Origin: Leptodontidium sp. MPI-SDFR-AT-0119
Taxonomy: Eukaryota; Ascomycota; Leotiomycetes; Helotiales; Leptodontidiaceae
DNA: 64,000 nt
Reading direction: 5' to 3'
NCBI GenBank assembly: GCA_020726505.1
Contig: JAHLEZ010000003.1
Coordinates: 2,356,001-2,420,000, forward strand
Each line of letters begins with the position of its first letter. The first letter of the stretch is position 1. A program made the position numbers and the translations under genes. Below the pieces are notes generated by a model. It had not been told where the DNA came from, ran no database searches, and saw nothing but the letters and a program-made list of their open reading frames with translations. This document shows positions 36,110 through 48,183 of this stretch, piece after piece.

Positions 36110-39100
36110 TCACAAAGTCTTCTTCACTCTAATAACAGGACTAAGCCAACTCTGATACCCCTCCTCCTTCTCCCCATCACCACCCCACCTCAAAACCCTC
36201 AACAGCGTCCTGTAATCCCCCTCTGGCAATGCTCCAAGAGGGACCTCGCCATAATCGTACGCCACGCCTTCGAGATAGTAAAGGTAAGCCGTTGGTCGCA
36301 TATTTCTTTCGCTATCCGCCCACAAACCATATCTACAGAGACGCATTGTCAGTTTTGGGGGGTGGGGGTTGCTGCTGGAGCGAATATATGACGTGAGATA
36401 GAAGGAGGGAGATCTTGCGTGTCGGCACCAGCTCCGATATCGCTGAAGGGGAGATCGGGGTATTGGAGAGGGAGTGCAGAGTCGGGCACACCATACGCTG
36501 TACAAACAAATCAGCATATGCCATTGAGCTGGGTGATTTTGAAAGCCAAAACGCTCTTGGAGAGACAATACGGCTGTGGGCAGGAGTTTCACTCACGATT
36601 AGTGTCATTGAATGCAAACCCGTCTGAGAAATTCGTTAGCGATCGTTACAGGGATTTGTGAATCTATTTGAAGACTTACAGAAGTCTGGAACAAAACTGG
36701 TATTATATGGAACAATGTCGATGCGGAAATATTAGCTACATTGCAGAGTGATCCAGTTCAGATATGGATACCTAGATCGTTGACAGTCAAAGTCAGTCAC
36801 CATTCGATGCATCTTTCAAATTGGGTTGATAGGAAGCCAAGACGATAAATCACAAGATATTGGGCATGCCTCCAATGTGCCATTGAGCCCATCTCCGAGT
36901 ATTCAAACGGCTCAACCAAGTGACTGACGCCATCGGTGGATTGGCAAAACGAGGTTTGAAGGTACAGGCGTAGTTGTGTGACATTGAGATGAGACGGGCT
37001 TCAGAAAATGGACTTACCCAGATCTCGGCACACTAAGTCCAAAGTCGAAAGTCTCGATATCAGTCACGGTACGTTGAGCGAATTCCTCATCGAAGTAGAA
37101 CAGCTCCGGAAGCTTTTCGCCAGTATTCGAGGTAGCGTCTATGTAATCCGCCTTGAACCGCGAGTAGGGCTGCCCGAGGTAAGCGACTTTGAATTGACCG
37201 TTGTTGTTGGTTATCTTGATGAAGCCGGAGTACACGGGCAAGAAATTGTCGTCGATGTCTGTTGGGGGGCTGGAAAGTTGCGGTGAAGTTGGCTGATTGT
37301 CCTGCTCCAATGGTGATGGACGTGCTTGAGAATTTGACAGTTGCGTAGGATGCGTATAGTCCAGGGAGGGCTGAGACACCATCCACTGGGGCCGTATTTC
37401 TGTACAGGTAAGGCAGTAGATTGGTATCTCCGGCAGGTTCGTGGGAAATTACTGAAGAACTCCGTCAGTATTAGACATTAAATTTTGCACAATGTGGACC
37501 CACTGTAAGTCTTGCTTCGGCCAGAATTGTTCTCTCTCCTGATCTCCCGTGGCTTAAATTGGTCCAAGTCCCCGAGATTCAGTTTCGAAGGTGTGACTGA
37601 TGACTCGAAATGGACAGCATTGCATACCTGGAATGAAGTAAGTAGTTTTCCTGGGGAATGAAGCATTTTCTTACATTAATAAGTCCACCTCCCTGTTGAG
37701 CAATTGATGAACGATGAGATTTGTCGCAAACGTACGGGACGTTACTTGTTGTGCTCGGCAGAATCTCTCTCAATTTTTGCACTGATGCGTGAGGGAACTT
37801 GTATTTGAGAAGTGCCAAAGCTCCTGCAACGTAAGGAGTGGCCATGGATGTCCCGCTGAGAACTGCATAACCGGTTCCTTCCAGTGGCCAAGTTGCTAGG
37901 ACAGATCCTCCAGGTGCCGATATTTGCGGCTTAATCACAAGTGTATCAGGCGTTGGACCCCACGAGGAGAAATTGGACATCATTCCTGCTGTGAGTTGAG
38001 TATCTGAAATTTGTCAGGGCTGGTTTAATCAGGATTGTGAATTAGGGGAAATTAATTTCTCCAGATACTCCCGTGACATGAGGATGATCCATTATGACTT
38101 ACGGGATTCGAAAACATCAGATGAAAAGTATAGCTTGCACAATTTTGGCTTTGACGGTGACAGTCCACCAAGAAGCGTTCTACCGTTAACTTCGTTGAGG
38201 GTGATTCCTGCTGGGTGTCAGCGTGTATAGAAAGGAGAAGAGCCGAGCTATCTCAATTACCGTAATATGGCGGAAATGGATCGACAGAGTTGTATTCCTT
38301 GTCAAAGATATCATTGGCATCCGTGGCGAAATCAACGTATACTTGAAGCCAAGACCTTGTGCGGTGAGTATTCTGTACAAAAACATCAAAAATCAGTTAT
38401 TGTCTAACTGGGTATTTCAAGAGACGTATCTTGTCCGCTGACTGGTGGGAAGGTAGAGATGTTTGATTTAGACTCACTTGGTCGCCCAAGAGCACCCACC
38501 ACCATATGGTAGAGCAATGATGCTGTTGTCTTTATCCACGACAGTATCATCTGCAGCCCACCAAGCATCAAAATTGCAGCCTTCCGGTGAACTGGTACCT
38601 CCTGCAAGTTTTAAAAAGTCATACACTACCAGTCCAGTGGCTGGAGCCTGCACTGGCCATGGATCTCCGGAATATTTGAAAGATCGTCCTCGGGAATCCT
38701 TGCCTAAATTGCAGGAACGTGAAGTCAGTAATCAATTCGATGACCACTTCGAGAGGAGCCTTGAATTCAAGAAAATCGTGAGATGTAGATCCACGGAAGC
38801 CTACCCTAGGTACAAGGAGTTGTTAAGAGAAGCTAGACTTACCTCCATATACTGCAGGGTAATGATTGTTCGGGACTGATCCTACAGCAATGACCCCCTT
38901 GCCACAGACTTTCATGACATTGGGGATTGCCTGGATTGTGATGTCATTGGCGTCGTCTTTGACCTGGATTGAAAGACCGAAGAATAGATCCGGATTCTTG
39001 AACTCTTGACGTGTCGAATAATCAATATCGGAAGCTCTCTTTCGAAACAGAGAATGTTCGTCTTGTCCACGTCTGACTAGGCCCGATCCAGGCTTGAGCT

Positions 39101-39379
39101 GAATGATGTACGCTTTTGGGATGATTGGTGCCGGGTAGAATTAGTCGTAAAGACGCTAGACCTCCAGTCCAGAAAGTCGGCTTCGACATCAGAGACTCCT
39201 TTTCGGTCTTTATGGGCTGCAAGAAAAACCCGGAGCTACGTCATGGAGTCAGTATCGTTGTCACACTCTGAGATCGTTTGACGGCAAATATGAGACGGGA
39301 CTTACGTCTTCTTTACGGTGGCAGCTTGGACAGCACAGCCACCTACTAGAAAAATGGATGCTATAAACGAGAGGCGCAT
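36110..39379 (-). pseudogene. Subtilisin-like serine protease (S8, Vpr-like) missing the catalytic Asp/His region
   Basis: Exon 1 (39,379-39,306) encodes a signal peptide (MRLSFIASIFLVGGCAVQAA). A propeptide follows (IPKAYIIQLKPGSGLVRRGQ ... LSIQVKDDANDITIQAIPN). The frame then jumps from NVMKV directly to CGKGVIAVGSVPNNHYPAVY (junction near 38,907): the roughly 300 residues that carry the catalytic Asp and His in this family are absent. The PA-like insert, NFSSWGPTPD, APGG and the Ser motif LSGTSMATPYVAGALALLKY (Ser codon 37,846-37,848) remain. An Fn3-like tail follows, ending YRTLLRVLRWGG ... ESWLSP-type sequence. A run of six C on the coding strand (37,264-37,269) shifts the frame inside the tail, and no clean splice joins exon 1 to the propeptide. 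About eight short introns are visible. It would be a secreted protein; without Asp and His it cannot be a protease. Confidence 0.85.
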
Positions 39380-42300
39380 CTTAACTTAAAGAGTTGACTG
39401 ACTAAATGTCCAAAATATACTGGGACATTCCCGGTTTATATACCATCGTGAGGTAGAATCCTTGCGACGAACAAAATCGTATCTGCAGTTCAATCCCACT
39501 TTCAATGCAGTCCAGATTAAGAAGAAAACGAGCTAACAAAAGTCCCGGAAACTATTCCCTCACCGTCCGGTGTTATCATTTCTTCATACGGAAATCTCGG
39601 ACATCTCGTGAGTGTAGTGTTCCTCAGGGTAGGAATCTTGCTCCTTCCCTTTGAGAACATAGACAGACTGCCAAGGTTCACAATCATATCTTGGGAATGA
39701 ATTCTCGTGTATGCAAGCAAACTCCCTTGTACCGATAAAGTTCCGGAGCAAGTCCTAGGTGTGGAGGATGCTGCGATAAGGTGTGTCTGTCTCGAAGTCT
39801 TAGCGTAGTTATTTTTGGAGATTAATTTGAGTATTACTAGAGAAGCTCTATAGGTACAGGGAAGTAAGTGGTCCGTCCTGGCAGGACTGCAATCGCTATG
39901 AGAATATGCACGGCATAATCTACACCTCGGAGTCTCGGTTCTGCAAAGAGAACGTCGATTTTGGCTCAGCTCCGCGGAGATGACCGCAAGCTCCACGGGA
40001 TGGGTGTTGTGGATTGGCTTTCGAGTAAGATTGGACTGTTCAAAGGCTGATTTCTTGATTGTCGGTGAAACCGAGGAAGACTGGGGCTTGGCACGATGAA
40101 TGAGCCCTGGCAGAGCTTGGAGGGGCTGAGATTTCATGCGCAGGACCGGATCATTCGACTTCAAGACAGCCCACGGCAGTTGCAGATGGCAAAGCTGATG
40201 TATGGACGAGAACAGCCCAGTCCCGACGAGCAGGCGCTCATGGCTTACACTTAAGCCGCTCAATTCCCCTCGCTGAACATTATACACACGCTCAAAATGG
40301 TTTGCTTTCTGCCCACTTCGTTTCGTAATGGCTCTTGAGAGGACAAAGTCTGTTCCATTTGCATTTCCTCCATCAAACCTGCTACTTTTCAAGCGAAATA
40401 CACTGTAGACTGCTAAACCCAGTCATAATCCCGTCACCCAATTCTAGCAACAACCAGAAAGCGCATAGGCTCGCGGCGACTCTTTCCCGTTCTGGATGTC
40501 GAATTGGGGCAGATAGAAATACAGCAGCGAGAGCTGAAGGCATGTTGAAAACCGGCACCGGAAGTGAAGTATTCTGACTTGTTGCTCTAGAATATAAGCG
40601 TGTTCTCTCCATATAATAACAGTGAAATCTTTTCATCTCACGAGGAGCGGACGGCTCTGCACCGGAATATCTCGACTAAGGCCTCGAAGACCCGGTCCAC
40701 CCTTCAGCCCCTGGAACAGCCAGCTCTTCATAGGGCTACACTGCAAGTCGACCGAATACAATTAGGGTCAGGCAAACGTTAGGGGGGAAGTCGAGGTAGG
40801 TGCATTGGCAGTCCTTGTGCGCAGAAGCGTTCCGCTAATTACATGCAATGACCATACCACCGTTCATCTTCGCCATCCGAGCACGAAGTTCTTCTTTTCG
40901 TCCGACTTCAGGATCTATGTCCTTCTCTTTCTCTTCCTCAGATGCTTCTGCTTCGCCTTCGTCAGATTAGGAGGAAAAGTCGATGAGACAAGAAGAGAAA
41001 ATCATCCAGAGAGTCGAAGAAACTGCAACGCGATCCTCGAAGGACATATAGTTTCTCTCCTGGCCGAAACGATAGCTTACAGGTAACCCGCGACCAGGAT
41101 CGTCCACCGATGCCACCGTTGCCCATAGATATTCAGAAGAAGGTTGTTAGAGGTTTAGCTACATGAATCGCCTGCCTGGGAGAGAGGACATCTTCAAGCT
41201 GATGTTGATCGCCCGCCTTATGTGTTCTTCTGATGAGGCACAGTGAGCAACAGTGAGGTACAGAACCCCTGGATGATTCTGCCTCAGATAGGTCAAGCAA
41301 TTATCATTCGATTTGAGAACGCTCAGTATGAGCGTTTCTTGAACTCAAAACATTTATACCATTTGCAAAGATCAAATACAGTGGAAAATTTCGTAAGATC
41401 AGTGCTAGTCACCAGATTCGACAGAAACATCAGTTCACACACACCAATCACCTATGACTTGTTGTCCAGAATACTGAAAATAAAGCAGCCAATTCTTTCC
41501 GCCTCGCAACTCTCCCAGTCAAGAGGTATGTCACTCACGTCCTCAAGCTTTCTCAGACAACCTCCTCTAATATATCCATTCCTGTTCAAAAGCAGCAGCG
41601 AATGGTTCATCTTGTTCCTGGCTAACGTGCATCCCTGCGTCGAAACCATTGGTACTTTGAATTCAATCGATTTTAAATTATAAATCCACTGAAATTTCCC
41701 CATATTTTGTGTCTATTATATTGTGCACCCATTCCTGAATAGTCTAAACCTTGGCTACTCTGAAAATTACGATCGCGTCGTCGCCGTAGCGCGTGATTGT
41801 GGGGGGCATAAATTCGTAGTATAATATGACCGCTCAACCAACACCCCCACCACCAGCTCGTTGCGCCTTTCAGACTCAGAACGGTTGGATCTGGTTTTTC
41901 GAGCCTCACCAAGATGCTAAGAAGCCATTGTCAGCCTTGTGGTAGCCGTGGCGCTCTGTGTCATGCGACGCCGCAACCACTTCTCACACTAGCGGCCGCG
42001 TAGATGCCTCTGGTGTGATTGGCATTTGATGTTTATACATTACTCCTGTCAACAAATCAATACAGGAGATCAACTACAATTCCTGGGTCATTGGGAATAG
42101 AGTCCTCCTCTCTCGACGACGCTCACCTGTATCGGACTTCACGTGGAGTGATGGTAAAGGCGCATTTTACGTCATCCCCGAGGCCATTCGCCCACTACCG
42201 CCGTCTCGACCACTGTCAGCCATGGCCGAGATCAAGAAGGATCCATAGATGGATGGATGGGGCTTCCCATCAAATCCACCTTCCATTCCTATGGCAATGC

Positions 42301-42447
42301 CAATGCCTATGACGCCGGGGGGGGGGGGGGGGGTATCGGCAGTCTGGCGCATCGGTGACGCCTTCCGCAAAGCCAAAGTCTCGGTTCCGAACGTAACACG
42401 AGAACACGTTACGCTAGACTATCTCCACAGCAAACCCCACCTAACCT
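39380..42447. other. Intergenic region with one long open frame of doubtful status
   Basis: A 291-codon open frame lies at 39,517-40,392 on the minus strand (MKSSRFDGGNANGTD...). It has no domain, no signal peptide and an Arg/Ser/Thr-rich composition, and I do not accept it as a gene. A 93-codon frame at 40,805-41,086 (plus) has one hydrophobic stretch and is equally unsupported. The last 130 bases contain a G17 run. The region before 39,517 is the promoter of the protease gene. Confidence 0.45.
42317..42333 (+). repeat. Run of 17 G
   Basis: An uninterrupted G17 tract lies about 115 bases before the HET gene's first ATG. Its length may be unreliable in the assembly. Confidence 0.9.
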
Positions 42448-44475
42448 TTGCAACTCCAGCTGTCCATTAGTGTGCAGAATACGATGGTCGATACTATACT
42501 ATCTTGCGAACAGGTCCACTCTCGAGGAGACATGTCTGGTGTCAACAACAGTAGCGCTGATCAAAATGAGAAAATTCAGCTCTACTTGTGCATGACCACC
42601 TGTGGTCTCGGTGGATCTTCCGATAAGTGCGAATGGCGCGAAATGTGGGATCAAGACTCAGGTGGGACAGATGATAACGGCACCAGCCAGCGCGATGTCG
42701 ACCCGAATAGCCTCAATCAGCGAAATGCTGCTGCAGCAGCGGAGCTATACTCAGCCCTTGCACCGAACGACATGAGGCTGGTCAGGATTCATGCTGGCAC
42801 CGGGCGGATCAACTGCTCTATGATGGTGGGACCGGAGAATGGAGCACCAAGTTATGGAGCACTATCCTATGTGTGGGGCCCCGAGAACGACCCGGAGACG
42901 ATCCTTTTGAATGGTCGAGAGTACTTGGTCACGCAGAATCTATTCCGGATCTTGACGAAGATCAGAGATTGGGATCCGGATGATCATATCTTTTGGATCG
43001 ACGCACTTGTCATCAATCAGTCAGATCTGAAAGAACGAGCCATCGAAGTTACAAAAATGCTGCACAGGTACTCGAGAGCCAAGTCAACAGTAGCATGGAT
43101 TGGCGACCTGGACTCTGTGCCTCTTATTCGCGTTTCGAGCTGTGGTGGATTAGATATCGGCCTTCCAGCCCTTCCGAAGCGTTCTACGGAGACCACGAAT
43201 GAGGCAGTGAAGGAAAAGTATGAGAAGAAAACATGGCTTGTGCAAACAATTTTGAGCGCAAAGTATTTCACAAGAGCTTGGGTGGTGCAGGAACTGATGT
43301 ACAGCGATGAGGTGATAATGCATTTTGACGCCTTTGCTCTCAACATGAACGACTTTTTGCGTCTTGCAAAGTTCAACGACTTCTACTGCGAAGCCTATGC
43401 TGCTCGAACCTCAGTCGTCGGTGATCGCCGACTTGCCATTCATCCTGGCTTCGGGCGAGGGAAGCGATATCTAACGGTTCCAGTGTGGCTCGGATGCTAC
43501 GGCCGCTACAGATTCTGCACCAACCCCAGAGATTCTCTCTTCGCCTACTATGGTTGTCTGTCTCCTGAGGCCAGGGCACAGATTACAGTGGACTACAACA
43601 GGCCAGCTCATATGATGTGTTCTGATATAACCGCTGCTTGGTTTGTGTCGGAGAATAATCTTGATTTCCTATTGCAAGTCGGGTGCAGGGAAAATTGGTG
43701 GCACGTCAATCACACAAAGAAGCGGAACGCGCCGTCCTGGTTGGTCAACTATTTTGGGAGAGAATTGAATTGCGGTGGAACAGTCTACGCAACCCCTTCG
43801 ACACAGCCACATATCCAACCCTTACCTGACAGGTTCCCTCCGGCGGGATTTGTGTATGAGAAAGAGCACAATATACTCCGTGTCAAAGGCATTCCGCTCG
43901 GGACGATTGAGAGTGTCGGACAAGAATCGCCTTGGCTGTGGAAGCCGATTGAGAGTTTTGAGCCATTTAATTCGTTCTTAGTTGAACAAGTCATGAAGTG
44001 TGAGGGGCGATTGCGGGAGTTGGATCGAGCAGTACGCGATTTAATCATGATTGATTATTCAGGGCAGAAGGAAATGGTTCAAGAGCATCCAATCATTCAG
44101 GAAACATTGAACCTTGAAGTCAAGGTGACAACAGAGGAGGAGACAGTAGAGGAAGCCAACGAGAGGACATTGAGATTGGGGGAACGGATTACTTCCCTTA
44201 GAACCGCATTCGCATTGAAACTATCAGAAGCCTCGCGAAAGATTAAAGAGAGCACGGTCGATATCCCCTTTGGAGTGGGAATACCTGGGGTGGAGCCTGG
44301 TGATAAGGTATTCACAATCATTGGGTGCAGTATGGCATTGGTTTTGCGGCCGTTTAAATCTTATTATGTGGTGGTTGGAAAGGCTTGGATGTTCGGATTT
44401 CGGGATGGAATCTCACTGCAGAACAATCCTGAGCTTGTTCCGGAGGATGTTGTTGAAGACATTGTTCTCAGATAG
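42448..44475 (+). CDS. HET-domain (heterokaryon incompatibility) protein
   Basis: This is a single exon of 675 codons, intact. The HET core lies at about residues 130-235: YGALSYVWGPENDPETILLN, then TQNLFRILTKIRD, FWIDALVINQSDLKERA and STVAWIGD, matching the three conserved blocks of the family. The C-terminal portion shows the usual tail (GDKVFTIIGCSMALVLRPF ... YYVVVGKAWMFGFRDGISL). HET proteins trigger cell death after fusion of genetically different hyphae; they act inside the cell and many serve allorecognition. The first ATG is used, but Met codons at 42,484 and 42,529 are alternatives, as the first 100 residues are not conserved in character. It is one of the few undamaged genes in this region. 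Confidence 0.93.
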   Translation: MQLQLSISVQNTMVDTILSCEQVHSRGDMSGVNNSSADQNEKIQLYLCMTTCGLGGSSDKCEWREMWDQDSGGTDDNGTSQRDVDPNSLNQRNAAAAAELYSALAPNDMRLVRIHAGTGRINCSMMVGPENGAPSYGALSYVWGPENDPETILLNGREYLVTQNLFRILTKIRDWDPDDHIFWIDALVINQSDLKERAIEVTKMLHRYSRAKSTVAWIGDLDSVPLIRVSSCGGLDIGLPALPKRSTETTNEAVKEKYEKKTWLVQTILSAKYFTRAWVVQELMYSDEVIMHFDAFALNMNDFLRLAKFNDFYCEAYAARTSVVGDRRLAIHPGFGRGKRYLTVPVWLGCYGRYRFCTNPRDSLFAYYGCLSPEARAQITVDYNRPAHMMCSDITAAWFVSENNLDFLLQVGCRENWWHVNHTKKRNAPSWLVNYFGRELNCGGTVYATPSTQPHIQPLPDRFPPAGFVYEKEHNILRVKGIPLGTIESVGQESPWLWKPIESFEPFNSFLVEQVMKCEGRLRELDRAVRDLIMIDYSGQKEMVQEHPIIQETLNLEVKVTTEEETVEEANERTLRLGERITSLRTAFALKLSEASRKIKESTVDIPFGVGIPGVEPGDKVFTIIGCSMALVLRPFKSYYVVVGKAWMFGFRDGISLQNNPELVPEDVVEDIVLR

Positions 44476-46019
44476 TTTCGGGAAATTATGATATGGCAAA
44501 TGTCATAGGGCGCTAGCCTGTCTAATTCTACATGGACCTTGAAGACGATTAATGTAGAGATACAATAAAATAGCCAGATAACTACTCTATCGTAATGTCG
44601 TCTATCTGAAGTTGTTGTACTGCTCTTGATTGGCTTTCGTGCGCTCCAGAGGTAGACATCAAAGCCGCAGTCGAAGCCCATTTCGCATGGTTTGGGAATT
44701 GATATTAGGGACTGAGGATCTCAGCCAGAAAAACACCCTCAGCCACAGCTGACTCATGTCATAAAAGGCTTTAATCATGCGGTATATATTTGATCCAGGC
44801 TAGCTAAAACATGTGGCAATTATGCCCAACTCCTCACACCGGAGTAACTCCCAGACTACAATATTTTCGTCTTTGACTGTCTTCAAACTTTAGAGTTATA
44901 TTCCTTTATTATAGAACCTTCCCCCGAGTGCTCCAAATTTTGAGTTTAATTTAATTGTCGCGATTGAGTAGGGGGGGATAGCCGGAGCGGCAATCAGTGG
45001 CGTGATTGAAACGATCGATAGCATTATCAACGACAATCTTTTTCTTTTGCATTTGCCCTTGTAAGTGATTGGCCACAGCTGAGACACCTAGAAATTTTCT
45101 TCATTCGCACTTGGCTCCTTGACTAATTGTACGCAGTTATGATGCAGGGTAGGATCTTTGATCCTAAAGTTATTGATTTCCTGGGTCCGGCTTGTCGTTG
45201 ACATCTGGATTTCCATCCAGCCTGAACAACTTCTGTCCTGCATCATATTCCATCCCTCATCAACACCCAGAACAACATTCATCCAAATTCTATTACGATT
45301 CAGCTCTTTGCCATCCGTTCCTCACAGCTGCTACATCATGCGCGCCCTTCTTAGAATTTACCAGTTACTTTCGAACACATCAGGACCTGTCATGATGGGT
45401 TCACAAGGCGAGGCTGCGCCACCAGTCGGAGTGCCCGAGGCTGCTCCAGCATCACGTAAGAGGCGCAGAAGACGAGCCAGGAGAATCCTCTGGTGCCAAT
45501 ATCTTGAACGACAAAAGCACGGCAGAAGCTGCAAGTACGACAGGGAACCTCCGGCGGATGAAATTGCGCGCGTTGATCCCGTTGCAGAAATTTCTTTTCT
45601 GGGGACTTCGCGGCGGTGGCCGTGAAGAATACTCGTGGAGAGGGAAAGGAGTCTACGGCCTGAATCTTTTGCTCCAACCCCTGACCCAGAAGGGGAAACA
45701 AGCTATGTACTGGAATGTTGCTATCTTAGTTCCCGCTCCTGAAGGATTATAAAGACGCGGTCGAGGACTTGGACGATGTTAGACTGCATCATTTCGCAGT
45801 CAATGGCGGCACTGGAACGGAGCGTAGTGTTGACTGGTGTACGGGAGCAGACTTTGAGGTAGAGTAAAGAGTGATCGATGGCTTTGCAGAATTAACTCGA
45901 AGGGAAGCCCTTTTTTCATATATGAACCTGCGAGGCTAGTCTTAGCTTGCACATGACCGTCTCATGTCATATTTGACACGTAGCATATCAGAACGAAAAG
46001 AGTTTTATATCTAAGCAAG
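44476..46019. other. Intergenic region
   Basis: No supported gene is seen except the weak frame at 45,338-45,625. No repeat or RNA gene is visible. The sequence becomes AT-rich toward 46,000, where a transposon relic begins. Confidence 0.45.
45338..45625 (+). CDS. Hypothetical small basic protein (doubtful)
   Basis: This 95-codon frame is MRALLRIYQLLSNTSGPVMM... with a central basic block (SRKRRRRRARRILWCQYLER) that looks like a nuclear localisation signal. An upstream in-frame extension to 45,158 also exists. There is no domain match and no splice evidence, and overlapping frames occur on the other strand. It could be a chance frame. Confidence 0.22.
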   Translation: MRALLRIYQLLSNTSGPVMMGSQGEAAPPVGVPEAAPASRKRRRRRARRILWCQYLERQKHGRSCKYDREPPADEIARVDPVAEISFLGTSRRWP

Positions 46020-46592
46020 AATACTATTACGGCTCTGAAGCAATAAGCAAAGATATATCAAAACTAGCTAAAGCTCTTCCTCGTCCGACCCCACAAGAAA
46101 AGCTTCCACACTAAAAGAAAAGGAAATGCGCAAGCGCCGACAACAACCCATTAACTTAGAAAAGAACGTGTTGCAAAGTCTGCTAAGCCCCAAGACAATA
46201 AAAGGAGTCCCATCCCCCGTTCTATAAAAAGACATATAAAGAGTAGAATAAGCTTACTACCTTATAATATCTCAAAGTTTAACTGCCTTATCCTTAATTT
46301 ATCTACGGGCTGTAAGTGTTCTAGTACTTAAGTCCACCATAAAACAAAGTTTCGCACCTACTAAATTACTTGTACTTGATCCTCGCTAAGACAAAGCCAT
46401 TGTAATAAAATAATTCCTACTTTTATCTTGTGATACACCTCGGGCTTTAGTTCTCGGAGTATCAAGATATAACTATAGGTCTTAGTTAACTTACTGTTCT
46501 AAGGCACATAAGCGTGATTTGTTAAGTTAGCTTTTCTTTAGCGATTTTAACACATTTTCGGCATTTCGGATCTTCCTTTTCTTCATAGTTAA
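46020..46592 (+). mobile_element. AT-rich relic, probably the internal 3' end of a Gypsy-A-type element
   Basis: The sequence is AT-rich with RIP-like composition and directly precedes an LTR fragment in the orientation expected for the end of an internal region. No protein motif survives and no clear polypurine tract precedes the LTR (ATAGTTAATGTGACG). Confidence 0.4.
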
Positions 46593-46775
46593 TGTGACGA
46601 CCGGCGATGCCTAGAGCCTCATTTCCACCGGCTCCACTTAGTACTTCCCGATCAGGACGTACCGAGATTACTATAATACTAGGCGTATAGACCTTTTATA
46701 TATAGGCCTCTTCTTTCCTTACCTTCTTTCCTCTATAATTGTAGATTCTAAGTTAATACTTAGTATCGTTATATG
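46593..46775 (+). repeat. Truncated LTR of the Gypsy-A family
   Basis: It starts TGTGACGACC and matches the reverse complement of the Gypsy-A 5' LTR over about 180 bp (shared CTCATTTCCACCGGCTCCAC and TCTTCTTTCCTTACCTTC). It then diverges after GTTATATGTCT, so the 3' third of the LTR is missing or replaced. It shows that the family spread beyond the nest. Confidence 0.8.
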
Positions 46776-47204
46776 TCTTACTTTATTACTTTTGTTTTCC
46801 CCTAATGTCTTATAAGTGTTTAGTTCTCTAGTTTACTTATTACGGAACCTTAACCGCTCGGGCCTTAACGAGTTGGCAGGACCGATATCTACCACCGTAT
46901 ATTTAATCACCCACGCCTTAGTCAAGAACAGGATTCGGTTAGGCCGTTAGCTAAGCCAATAGACCCATGAAAAGAACAAAGTTGGCAATAATCGGATGTG
47001 ATTAGCAGCGCAGGCGTCCGAAGTCTATTGCACCGAATGTGGTCAGTCCCGTCACGCCGTTCTTGTGCGTCATATGACTAAAAGTGGATAGGTTGCAGGT
47101 GCTAGGTTGATGCTAAGTTCACGCTTACGAACCTCACTGAGGCACACAGTCTGCTCGTAAATTTAATTTAAATTAATGAATCAAGAGTCTTCATCTCTTC
47201 AAAG
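46776..47204. other. AT-rich intergenic sequence
   Basis: No gene is seen; AT-rich up to about 46,900, then normal composition. The last 100 bases are the likely promoter of the gene starting at 47,205. Confidence 0.4.
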
Positions 47205-48183
47205 ATGGCTTCTTACGCAGTCTCAGCCGACGACCCGATCGCAGCTATGGCGGACAACGAAACGATACTGCAAATCATCAGTAATAGTAGGACGTTTCCG
47301 GAACAGGCTCAGCTTCAAACGTGCGAGCCAGATCGATCCCAGATCACCAATCACCTGAAATATCTCACGGAGAACTTTTGGTATAGGAACTATCGTGCTC
47401 GGACTTGGGGCTACACAATGATTCGCACCGCCTACCGAGATGGCGACGACGAGAAGTTCAAGCACGGAATCGATATGATCCACCGCTTCCTCCGGCTCTG
47501 GAGCGACACCGAACTTCAATCTGCTACTGAGCAGATACAGGGCCCACAGGGCCTTCGGGAGGCGTATGAGTTCAGATTTCACTGGCCAGAGGAAATGCCA
47601 GAGACGGCGAACTCGATACCAAATGAAGTTTTCTTAGGGCGGTTCGTTAATGACATCGTGGAAGATAAGGAGACTTTGAACGAAGCCACTGTGCCGCAGG
47701 TGAATAGTGCCGGCTTTCTAAAAGCGAATATCACTCATGCAGTTGAGGTAGGTTAGCGAATACTTCAAGCGCTGGGCCTACGCACACTGGCATAAGGATC
47801 CATTACACATTTCAGCCGGAAGTCCTCGATTGAAGTCCTGCATTCTGCTCGATGCTGAGACGCTGGATCAACTTCAGAACGCGCACAAATCCATCCCCAA
47901 CGCTCCATCTACGTCTCAAGGCTTTGAGCTCGGCGGTCGCTTCTGGGTGAAGATTGTGGAAGCGTTCCCACAACCACGTCTCACGGGCATGGCTGATTGT
48001 TATCGCCTGCGTCTTGGGGACCTTGTGGACTTCTGGTTTCGGAGAATGTGGTTGAACCCGGATAAATCATCTTCGCCTGTGATACACCAGCCAGACGATG
48101 TGTACTACTATGTTGCGGGCAATTATGGAGGCAGTGTTCATGATCGGATGAGCTGCCAACACTGCGAGGATATACCTATGTAA
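47205..48183 (+). pseudogene. Unknown fungal protein, frame broken by a 4-bp tandem duplication
   Basis: The first part (47,205 to about 47,750, MASYAVSADDPIAAMADNET...) is rich in aromatic and charged residues (NFWYRNYRARTWGYTMIRTA). The second part, in another frame, runs from about 47,757 to 48,183 (EYFKRWAYAHWHKDPLHISA ... DLVDFWFRRMWLNPDKSSSP ... CQHCEDIPM). At the switch, AGGT occurs twice in tandem (47,746-47,753); with one copy the two parts would form one protein of about 325 residues. Reading 47,748-47,815 as an intron (GTAGGT...TTTCAG) does not help: it would remove well-coding sequence and lead to an immediate stop. I recognise no family. The ATG at 47,176 is in another frame. Confidence 0.6.

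Noticed and set aside
39517..40392. 291-codon minus-strand open frame
   Set aside because: No domain, signal or splice evidence; Arg/Ser/Thr-rich composition typical of a chance frame.
47748..47815. Intron (GTAGGT ... TTTCAG) in the unknown gene
   Set aside because: The next exon would stop after five codons, while the sequence inside is well coding in the frame of the second part.
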